This document shows positions 1 through 5,112 of a stretch of 8,744 nucleotides of DNA, piece after piece (the stretch's first letter is position 1; every line of letters starts with the position of its first letter). Position numbers and translations under genes: made by a program. The notes beneath the pieces were generated by a model. It was not told where the DNA came from. It was given only the letters and a program-made list of their open reading frames with translations, and ran no database searches. Where the stretch lies: the NCBI GenBank assembly GCA_031267195.1, contig JAIRZO010000031.1:1-8744 (forward strand), read 5' to 3'. The DNA is from Holosporaceae bacterium. GTDB lineage: Bacteria; Pseudomonadota; Alphaproteobacteria; UBA3830.

Positions 1-244
1 CCACTTTTCCACACAGACGCTCAACGTTGGGTATCAGATCCCTGGAGGCATCGTTCGAATTCAGATTACAGGCGAACAAATGAACCCGATCCGCCAGTTC
101 AGAGGCAAAATTCTCAAGACTGTCGATTTTTGTGCCAGATACCGCAACGGTTGCTCCCATTTTGTGCAGAATACGAACTATTGCGCCACCTATGGCTCCA
201 GTGGCTCCGGTAACCAAAGCAACTTTTCCGATTAAATCGAACAT
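1..244 (-). CDS. fabG: 3-oxoacyl-ACP reductase FabG, N-terminal part (cut by window edge)
   Basis: This is the first 81 codons of a short-chain dehydrogenase/reductase; the gene continues beyond base 1. FabG reduces 3-oxoacyl-ACP with NADPH in the fatty-acid elongation cycle in the cytoplasm. Seen here: the opening strand GKVALVTGATGAIGGAI (residues 6-22), with the SDR cofactor motif TGxxxGxG at residues 12-19, then a second Rossmann strand ending at VSGT and a CNL segment near residue 60 where the family usually has an Asp/Asn after strand 4. The catalytic Ser and Tyr-x3-Lys lie outside the window. The ATG at 244-242 is preceded by GAGGG with 5 bases of spacing. FabG is preferred over other SDRs because the wording of the N-terminus (FDLIGKVALVTGATG, then CNLNSND and LCGKV) follows alphaproteobacterial FabG. 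Another SDR cannot be excluded from 81 residues. Confidence 0.83.
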   Translation of the reverse strand, partial: MFDLIGKVALVTGATGAIGGAIVRILHKMGATVAVSGTKIDSLENFASELADRVHLFACNLNSNDASRDLIPNVERLCGKV

Positions 245-317
245 GATCACCCTCTAAAACAAGAACACAAAAAACCGCAATTATTGTGCGAACAACACAC
301 GAAGCTAACATAGCAAC

Positions 318-323
318 ATTATA
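318..323 (-). promoter_or_regulatory. candidate -10 box for fabG
   Basis: Read on the minus strand the sequence is a perfect TATAAT, placed so that transcription would start near 311, about 67 bases before the fabG ATG. The -35 is weak (TTCGCT at 18-bp spacing or TCGCTT at 17), so only the -10 is reported. Confidence 0.4.
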
Positions 324-507
324 CTATATAACATGTTTAAAAGCGAAATCCACAAAGAAATCGTTGAAATCCGATAGAAAAAAGATCATACCAGTGATAG
401 AATTTTTATGCGCTAAAAGCTCTTTAAATGTTCGCCAAACGATCCCTCTTCCTCAGTACGATTGGGTATTATATATCCTCTTCTCATATCTTATCCCCGC
501 AGAAAGC

Positions 508-537
508 TTGCTAATTTTAACTAATTTGTTTTAAAAT
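508..537 (+). promoter_or_regulatory. candidate promoter of the zeta-like gene
   Basis: TTGCTA (508-513) and TAAAAT (532-537) are separated by 18 bases, giving a predicted start near 544 and a leader of about 60 bases. The match is partial (4 of 6 and 5 of 6 to consensus) and the region is AT-rich, so chance is a real possibility. Confidence 0.33.
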
Positions 538-607
538 ACATATTAGAATTTGAGGCAAGAAGAATTGCAGCGACGATCCGCGGTTTTGTAAGAATTTCAG
601 GAGTTAA

Positions 608-952
608 GTGCACGCGATGCCCATGTTTTCCTTCAATAAATCTTCCTATGAATCGCGACTTCTGGAGCTACTACAGGATAAATTCTTCAAAACCGCCAAG
701 CGCAATAAAATCATAGCAAAATGGGCGGCGGGACGGCTGGGCTATACTCAGTCGCAATTGTCGAGATATGTGCGTGGAATAATATTTTCCTATTTGGTGG
801 TTCCCAATGACAGAAAAATGATCAATAAGATACTAGAGGATTTTCGCATTGCCAATATATCCATGACGGAGGAAATTATAGTGCAGAAGATAAACGTGGT
901 GGAGGATAGAATAAAAAGTAAGGCTGGAGCAAAAAAAAATGACCACGGCTAG
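608..952 (+). CDS. DUF1476 / ATP synthase zeta-inhibitor-like protein
   Basis: This encodes a 114-residue, charged, all-alpha-looking cytoplasmic protein with no signal peptide or membrane segment. The stretch AKRNKIIAKWAAGRLGY (residues 30-46) aligns with the family core ARRNKLLGLWAAEKLGL of the alphaproteobacterial zeta subunit. IIFSYLVVPNDRKMINKILEDF matches the following helix (family VVxADFEEpGdeDVxRKVxaDF), and the last helix (ISMTEEIIVQKINVVEDRI) matches the family C-terminus. Family length is about 105 residues, so this one is complete. In the family, zeta binds F1-ATPase and its N-terminal segment blocks ATP hydrolysis. Here that segment is strongly changed (YESRLLELLQDKF in place of FExKFAHDEELRF), so inhibitory activity is doubtful. 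The GTG at 608 is chosen because AGGAG lies at 599-603, 4 bases upstream. The in-frame ATGs at 617 and 623 are too far from it. It stands alone, between fabG (divergent) and vgrG. The family call rests on remembered alignment, not a search. Confidence 0.75.
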   Translation: MHAMPMFSFNKSSYESRLLELLQDKFFKTAKRNKIIAKWAAGRLGYTQSQLSRYVRGIIFSYLVVPNDRKMINKILEDFRIANISMTEEIIVQKINVVEDRIKSKAGAKKNDHG

Positions 953-1008
953 CAGCCGGTTAATAAACGTTAAATAGCTTCCAGGCTTCTGTGTTCATGG
1001 CTATGGGA

Positions 1009-1033
1009 TCCCGTGTACGGGAACATCTTTTTT
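1009..1033 (+). terminator. weak hairpin plus T-run after the zeta-like gene
   Basis: TCCCG (1009-1013), loop TGTA and CGGGA (1018-1022) form a GC-rich 5-bp stem. After five more bases comes a run of six T (1028-1033). The stem is short and the T-run is offset, so this is at best a weak intrinsic terminator between the zeta-like gene and vgrG. Confidence 0.3.
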
Positions 1034-1058
1034 ATAAATCCAGATGTGGAGTTGTAGT

Positions 1059-3257
1059 ATGTTTTCTGTCTTACAAAATCAAGGAAATCTACTGGCTCAG
1101 CTGACGACGGTTTTCGGTTCTTCCGACGTAGTTATAAAATCCATACGTGGCATCGAAGCAATCTCAGAACTATTTGAATTTATAGTTGTTTTTCAGGCAA
1201 AAGAAACTTCGCTCGATCTGGATAAGGCTCTTGGTTCCAGCATAAGTATTACTCTAAAGACGGAAAAACAGGAGCGCCATATCAATGGCATTGTGGCTGA
1301 ATTTTCCCACATCGCCTCGGTCCAAAAAACCGACGGTTATGTAACCGAGTACTCCGCTGTCATTCGGCCAAAGCTGTGGCTGCTGACTCTGGACCGAAAT
1401 CATCTTATTTTTCAAAAACAAACCGCCATCGATATCATCAGCAAGGTGCTCAAGGACAATGGGATAACGGATCTGGATGACAAAACAAAATCCTGCGGGA
1501 AAGTAGCGCGGGAATATTGTGTTCAATACGGTGAAAGTAGTTTTAATTTTATCTCCCGTCTAATGGAGGACGAGGGCATTTTCTACTTTTTTACACATGA
1601 AAAAAACAAACACACGTTGGTATTAGCGGATAGTTCCAGTGTCCATGAGAAAATCCCCAACCCAAAGGTGGGATTTGTGCAGGGATTTAACGAAGCGGTG
1701 GCGATGGGAAAAATTTTCGATACCAGCATGACGACAGCGGTGAATACGGGGGATTACTCCATTGCCGATTACAATTACACCGTTTCCGAAACAAAATTAT
1801 TCAGCAAACTCAGTAGCAAGTGGAAAGGCCAGATGTACTATGAGTATCCCGGGAAATATGAAAAGGTAAAGGAGGGGGACGATCTCTCCAAGTTGCGGGT
1901 GGAGCTGTTCGAGAGGAATCATTGCGTTTTTAGGGCATCATCGACGGTGGCGGAACTCACTCCCGGTATGTTATTTGAAGTTACAGGCCATCATTTTTCC
2001 AAATTTAACGCTGAATACACAGTCTATGGAGTGGAGCATTTTTTTGACTACTCACCGCCATCTCAGATGAGCTATAGGAATAGGGTACAGGCGTTTCCAA
2101 AAAATGTAACATTTCGTCCCGATAGAAGTACTCTGAAACCAAAAATATACGGTACCCAAACGGCCATTGTTACCTGTCCATCGGGAGAAGAAATTTCCCG
2201 CGATAAATATTGTTGTGTCAAGGTACATTTCTATTGGGACCAGATTGGTAAAGACAAAGATACGGAGGACAGTTCCTGCTGGATAAGAGTTGCGCAGCTA
2301 CTGGCTGGAAATTCCTGGGGAGCCATTTTTGTTCCTCGGGTTGGTCAGGAAGTAGTAGTGGCCTTTCAAGAAGGAGATCCGGATAGACCTCTGATAGTAG
2401 GCTGTGTCTATAACGATAAGCACGTACCATTATATCCGGAGGGAGAAGCGATGAAATCATCTCTCAAAACCGTCACATTCAAAGACGATGAGAAGGGATT
2501 TAATGAGTTTCGCCTCAATGATGAAAAAGATAAGGAGGAAATATATTTACATGCCCAAAAAGATATGGTCATCGATATCATAAATTCCCGCACCACCACC
2601 ATTGAAGAATCCAACGATGTACTGGATATTCTCAAAGGTTCCAGAACCATAACTCTTCAGGCCAAGGGGGATGACAAAGCAAATCATTCCATTACCCTCA
2701 CCAAGGGAGATAAATCAGTGGAGCTGACGGAGGGAAATTACGCCATAACCCTTAGCAAGGGAAATGAAACTGTGGAATTAAAGGAGGGAGATTATACCAT
2801 TAAGCTATCAAAAGGTAACATGACCGTGACACTTTCGGGAGACCTTAAAATCAAGGCTGACGGCGCCATAGAAATCGAATCCGGCAAGGCTATGAAGATA
2901 AAATCTGGTCAGGATATGACAATAGAATCCGGTACAAAAATCAACATGAAGTCCGGCACAGACTTTGGTCTAAAAGCCGGAACTGCACTGACAGAAGAGT
3001 CAGGAACGGATCTTAAACTAAAATCTGGCACAAATTTCACCGGAGAAGCCGGAGTAAATATGACCCTAAAGGCCACCATGAATCTGGAGGCCAGTGCCAC
3101 GATGGGTATGACGCTGAAGGCGAATACAACCTGGGAAGCTCAGGGTATGATATCCGCAAAATTATCTGGAACCATCGCAGAATTGGCTGGAAATGGCATG
3201 TCTAAGGTTGGAGCCCCAATGATTACGATTGGTGGCGGCATGGTGCAGTTGGGGTAG
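1059..3257 (+). CDS. vgrG: type VI secretion system spike protein VgrG
   Basis: VgrG forms the trimeric spike at the tip of the T6SS tube and is ejected with effectors through the target membrane. The 732-residue protein shows the family order. A gp27-like N-terminal region runs to about residue 360, including YCVQYGESSFNFISRLMEDE near 153-172. A gp5-like OB fold at about 362-448 contains TAIVTCPSGEE, SSCWIRV, WGAIFVPRVGQEV and EGDPDRPLIVG. A linker domain with FNEFRLNDEKDKEEIYLHAQKDM follows, then a long beta-repeat needle and a hydrophobic glycine-rich tip (ITIGGGMVQLG). No extra effector domain is fused after the needle. The start is set at ATG 1059 because GGAG (1048-1051) sits 7 bases upstream. 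The in-frame ATG at 1044 would add five residues but has no ribosome-binding site. No hcp, PAAR, adaptor or immunity gene is adjacent, so this is an orphan vgrG here. A VgrG of an extracellular contractile injection system is less likely, since no such neighbours are seen. Confidence 0.96.
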   Translation: MFSVLQNQGNLLAQLTTVFGSSDVVIKSIRGIEAISELFEFIVVFQAKETSLDLDKALGSSISITLKTEKQERHINGIVAEFSHIASVQKTDGYVTEYSAVIRPKLWLLTLDRNHLIFQKQTAIDIISKVLKDNGITDLDDKTKSCGKVAREYCVQYGESSFNFISRLMEDEGIFYFFTHEKNKHTLVLADSSSVHEKIPNPKVGFVQGFNEAVAMGKIFDTSMTTAVNTGDYSIADYNYTVSETKLFSKLSSKWKGQMYYEYPGKYEKVKEGDDLSKLRVELFERNHCVFRASSTVAELTPGMLFEVTGHHFSKFNAEYTVYGVEHFFDYSPPSQMSYRNRVQAFPKNVTFRPDRSTLKPKIYGTQTAIVTCPSGEEISRDKYCCVKVHFYWDQIGKDKDTEDSSCWIRVAQLLAGNSWGAIFVPRVGQEVVVAFQEGDPDRPLIVGCVYNDKHVPLYPEGEAMKSSLKTVTFKDDEKGFNEFRLNDEKDKEEIYLHAQKDMVIDIINSRTTTIEESNDVLDILKGSRTITLQAKGDDKANHSITLTKGDKSVELTEGNYAITLSKGNETVELKEGDYTIKLSKGNMTVTLSGDLKIKADGAIEIESGKAMKIKSGQDMTIESGTKINMKSGTDFGLKAGTALTEESGTDLKLKSGTNFTGEAGVNMTLKATMNLEASATMGMTLKANTTWEAQGMISAKLSGTIAELAGNGMSKVGAPMITIGGGMVQLG
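2688..2849 (+). repeat. six 9-residue repeats in the VgrG needle
   Basis: Inside vgrG (protein residues 544-597), six consecutive 27-base units encode SITLTKGDK, SVELTEGNY, AITLSKGNE, TVELKEGDY, TIKLSKGNM and TVTLSGDLK. Each has the pattern [ST/A]-[IV]-x-L-x-[K/E]-G-x-x. The residue before Gly alternates Lys, Glu, Lys, Glu, Lys. The DNA copies have diverged, so this is a structural protein repeat and not a recent duplication. Confidence 0.85.
2850..3185 (+). repeat. fourteen 8-residue repeats in the VgrG needle
   Basis: Directly following the 9-residue units, the frame switches to 24-base units encoding octapeptides of the type [IL]-[KE]-[SA]-G-T-x-[FLM]-x (protein residues 598-709). Examples are IESGKAMK, IKSGQDMT, MKSGTDFG, LKAGTALT and LKSGTNFT. 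The first nine units keep the pattern best; later ones (ASATMGMT, LKANTTWE, AQGMISAK, LSGTIAEL) are looser. Octapeptide repeats are the building unit of the triple-stranded beta-helix in phage T4 gp5, the structural relative of VgrG. Confidence 0.82.
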
Positions 3258-3348
3258 ACGTTAAAAGGAATAAATTCAATGGGTGCTGTCCATAACTTCA
3301 TATGGCAATTTCAGATTTTTGCTTTGTTATGTATTTCTTTAAATAATT

Positions 3349-3363
3349 TTGTTATGATAACAA
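3349..3363. repeat. 15-base palindrome TTGTTATGATAACAA
   Basis: Perfect 7-base arms (TTGTTAT / ATAACAA) flank a single central G. It lies about 92 bases after the vgrG stop. The form suits a dimeric regulator binding site, but no gene start is close enough to name a target. Confidence 0.45.
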
Positions 3364-3473
3364 TCTGTGTTGGGTATCTGTGTGATATTTTATGGTAATA
3401 AACGAAATTTTGGAAATAAAAGCTGATTTTGAGCTTGTGTTTTTGTTGTTGTAACATTATTTAAGATTGTGTT

Positions 3474-3486
3474 TCAGATGATCTGA
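3474..3486. repeat. 13-base palindrome TCAGATGATCTGA
   Basis: Perfect 6-base arms (TCAGAT / ATCTGA) flank a central G. It shares the central ATGAT with the palindrome at 3349-3363, with centres 124 bases apart, and lies about 80 bases upstream of the tRNA gene. Confidence 0.4.
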
Positions 3487-3530
3487 TCCCAATGATGAGT
3501 ATGAAAACATGACATTTTATGCAAGTGATG

Positions 3531-3559
3531 TTGTGGTTTTTCTTGTTTTATGGGAAAAT
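3531..3559 (+). promoter_or_regulatory. candidate promoter of tRNA-Pro
   Basis: TTGTGG (3531-3536) and GAAAAT (3554-3559) are 17 bases apart, and transcription would start just before the mature tRNA 5' end at 3569. The -10 is a weak match, but the position is right for a tRNA promoter. Confidence 0.35.
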
Positions 3560-3568
3560 TGCCAAGAT

Positions 3569-3645
3569 CGGAGTATAGCTCAGCCTGGTAGAGCACAGCC
3601 TTCGGGAGGCTGGGGTCGGAGGTTCAAATCCTCTTACTCCGACCA
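3569..3645 (+). tRNA. tRNA-Pro, anticodon CGG
   Basis: This is a complete 77-base cloverleaf. The acceptor CGGAGTA pairs perfectly with TACTCCG, and the discriminator A is followed by an encoded CCA (3643-3645). The D-arm is GCTC/GAGC. The anticodon stem CAGCC/GGCTG carries the loop TTCGGGA, which puts anticodon CGG at 3603-3605, reading codon CCG. The variable loop is GGGTC. The T-arm is GGAGG/CCTCT with loop TTCAAAT. The C1-G72 pair and A73 are the bacterial tRNA-Pro identity features and support the call. It lies between vgrG and the efflux operon. No integrase or direct repeat marks it as an attachment site in this window. Confidence 0.97.
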
Positions 3646-3664
3646 GTGTAGCTTAATATTTTGT

Positions 3665-3693
3665 TTGTAACTGATTGTGATGTTGTGTATATT
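3665..3693 (+). promoter_or_regulatory. candidate upstream promoter of the efflux operon
   Basis: TTGTAA (3665-3670) and TATATT (3688-3693) are spaced by 17 bases, only 20 bases after the tRNA. The predicted start is near 3700, giving a leader of about 100 bases before the adaptor gene. Confidence 0.38.
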
Positions 3694-3722
3694 ATTGTGC
3701 GGAATTCGCATTGGATTTTTAA

Positions 3723-3751
3723 TTGAAAAAGTAATGTATCTCTGCTATCCT
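3723..3751 (+). promoter_or_regulatory. candidate main promoter of the efflux operon
   Basis: TTGAAA (3723-3728) and TATCCT (3746-3751) are spaced by 17 bases, with TG one base ahead of the -10 (TGCTATCCT), an extended -10 arrangement. The predicted start is near 3758, about 40 bases before the adaptor start codon. It is the best promoter match in this leader and coincides with an inverted repeat. Confidence 0.5.
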
Positions 3752-3769
3752 TGCAACCTTACTGTTGCA
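3752..3769. promoter_or_regulatory. operator-like inverted repeat TGCAAC-N6-GTTGCA
   Basis: Perfect 6-base arms separated by six bases begin directly after the -10 box and cover the predicted transcription start. A repressor dimer bound here would block the promoter, the usual arrangement for drug-efflux operons controlled by TetR- or MarR-type regulators. No regulator gene lies in the window. It could alternatively form a small leader hairpin in the RNA. Confidence 0.45.
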
Positions 3770-3797
3770 TCGATAATAATGGAAGGACAATTGGATC

Positions 3798-4997
3798 GTG
3801 TCAAGAAAGAAAGTGATATTTGGTTGTGTGCTTGTGCTGGTTACAGCGCTGTGTATCGTATTATTTTTTGTCAAAAAGAACAGGCCGACTCCGGTGCTGG
3901 TTGAAGGCCCGCCTCAGGTACTGGTGGCCACGTCCACTTTGGCACCGGTGGTGCGCTACATCGAGGCTATCGGTACGCTGAGGCCTCATGATTCCGTCGT
4001 AATTAAGTCCGAAGTGAACGCCATGATATCCAAGATCCATTTCGTGGAAGGAACTGTCGTTGAGGCGAATACTCTGCTGATGGAGTTGGATGATTCCACA
4101 GCTAAAGCTCAGCTGATGGAAGCGGAAGCCGCCTATCGCAAAGCGAAAAGTGAATATGAACCAAACGAAAAATTGGCAGGGAAGGGTGTTGTTGCCCGCA
4201 TTGAAAGGGACAAGAAAAAGGCTGAAATGGATATGTATGAGGCACGGGTAATTTCCAGTAAGACAAACCTGCAAAAACATAAAATATACGCTCCGTTCGG
4301 AGGAGTTGTTGGACTGAGAGAAATAAGCCAAGGACAATATGTTACTTCCGGTAATGAATTGTTAAAACTGGTGGATTGTCATCCGCTGAAGGTGGATTTC
4401 AAAATTGCTGAAGTTGACATAGGCAACATAAAGGTTGGCGACGAAATTAAGGTTCTTGTGGGTGGAGATAAAAGCAAGGAGTATGCAGCTCATATATCAG
4501 CGCTGGATCCGGAAAGTGATAAGATTTCCCATTGTTTCGATGTGAGAGCAATATTGGATGTGTCGGAGGAAATTGCCATCGAATCGCGGGAATTGAAGCC
4601 GGGACGCTTTGTGAGTGTTATGGCTGAGATGGAAGGCAATCAGATGGGGATAGTTGTGCCAGAGAGTGCATTGGAGAAATCTGGGGATAGCTATTACGTC
4701 TATAAAATTGTGGATGGCGTTGCTGTTACTACTCCGGTTACAATTGGTATGCGCAGGGATGGTGAAGTTGAAATAACATCTGGATTGAACGAAGATGAAA
4801 TTGTGGTAACTAGTGGCCAGTCTGGTGTGCTAGATGGCAAGCCGGTTTCCATTCAGGATCCTGACTACCAGTCGGACACATTAAATGATTCGCAGAATCA
4901 ACCGACTGCTGCTGCACCAACAAGAACTACTGGTAAGAAAAAAGTTAAGTCTAAAAATTCCAAGAAAAAAAAGGAAAGGTCTGCGATGGTAAATTAA
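3798..4997 (+). CDS. RND efflux periplasmic adaptor (membrane fusion protein)
   Basis: This subunit links an inner-membrane RND pump to an outer-membrane channel. The 399-residue protein starts with a basic MSRKK and a hydrophobic segment at about 6-25, most likely an uncleaved inner-membrane anchor; there is no lipobox. It then shows the HlyD/AcrA order. The first half-lipoyl motif (GTLRPHDSVVIKSEV, VEGTVVEANTLLMELDD) spans about 59-99. A short alpha-helical hairpin runs about 101-160, and the second lipoyl half (IYAPFGGVVGLREISQGQYV) about 163-182. A beta-barrel at about 196-280 contains LKPGRFVSV, and the membrane-proximal domain is at about 282-352 (VVPESALEKSGDSYYVYKI). The last 21 residues form an unusual lysine-rich tail. 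GTG 3798 is preferred because GGAAGGA (3781-3787) lies 10 bases upstream. An internal GTG at 3813 has no such site and would cut the basic N-terminus. The pump gene follows after 115 bases. Its substrate cannot be inferred. Confidence 0.95.
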   Translation: MSRKKVIFGCVLVLVTALCIVLFFVKKNRPTPVLVEGPPQVLVATSTLAPVVRYIEAIGTLRPHDSVVIKSEVNAMISKIHFVEGTVVEANTLLMELDDSTAKAQLMEAEAAYRKAKSEYEPNEKLAGKGVVARIERDKKKAEMDMYEARVISSKTNLQKHKIYAPFGGVVGLREISQGQYVTSGNELLKLVDCHPLKVDFKIAEVDIGNIKVGDEIKVLVGGDKSKEYAAHISALDPESDKISHCFDVRAILDVSEEIAIESRELKPGRFVSVMAEMEGNQMGIVVPESALEKSGDSYYVYKIVDGVAVTTPVTIGMRRDGEVEITSGLNEDEIVVTSGQSGVLDGKPVSIQDPDYQSDTLNDSQNQPTAAAPTRTTGKKKVKSKNSKKKKERSAMVN

Positions 4998-5112
4998 GGA
5001 ACAAAACTTGCTGGGCGCGGTAGGATCTTGGAAAGATTTGTATGGAAAAAACAGTAAAATTGGATATGGCTAGTGAAATTGAAAAATAAGATTTTAAGGG
5101 AGTATTATCGTC

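Larger units (their letters stand above)
245..607. other. divergent intergenic region
   Basis: This is a 363-base AT-rich stretch between the divergent fabG and zeta-like genes. It holds candidate promoters for both directions. An open frame at 286-534 (GTG start, 82 codons) has no Shine-Dalgarno sequence, no recognisable domain and low-complexity Lys/Ser/Leu composition, so it is not called as a gene. A 7-bp inverted repeat, ATTTTAA (514-520) with TTAAAAT (531-537), overlaps the candidate plus-strand promoter. It may simply reflect base composition. Confidence 0.6.
3258..3568. other. gene-free T/G-rich stretch between vgrG and tRNA-Pro
   Basis: These 311 bases have many stop codons in all frames and no credible gene. 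The plus strand is rich in T and G. The region holds two odd-centred palindromes (3349-3363 and 3474-3486) and a candidate tRNA promoter at its right end. No convincing terminator is seen after vgrG. Confidence 0.6.

Noticed and set aside
286..534. 82-codon plus-strand frame in the divergent spacer
   Set aside because: GTG start without a ribosome-binding site, no domain, overlaps the likely fabG promoter, composition of AT-rich spacer.
1044..1058. Upstream ATG of vgrG adding MWSCS
   Set aside because: No Shine-Dalgarno sequence before it, while ATG 1059 has GGAG at 7 bases and gives the usual VgrG N-terminus.
2688..3185. CRISPR-like or tandem DNA repeat
   Set aside because: The periodicity is at protein level inside an intact VgrG frame; the DNA units have diverged and there are no spacers.
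3569..3645. tRNA as an integration site for a genomic island
   Set aside because: No integrase and no direct repeat of the tRNA 3' end was seen elsewhere in the window.
3698..3710. TGCG-GAATT-CGCA inverted repeat after the upstream promoter candidate
   Set aside because: Only 4-base arms, expected by chance.
3677..3904. 75-codon frame overlapping the start of the adaptor gene
   Set aside because: It runs through the promoter/operator region and overlaps the adaptor in another frame; no recognisable product.
3861..4337. 158-codon minus-strand frame
   Set aside because: Lies wholly inside the adaptor gene, which is clearly coding on the plus strand; the product resembles no family.
5021..5036. 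ATCTT/AAGAT mini-hairpin between adaptor and pump
   Set aside because: Five AT-rich pairs with no T-run; not a terminator and too weak to report as a structure.
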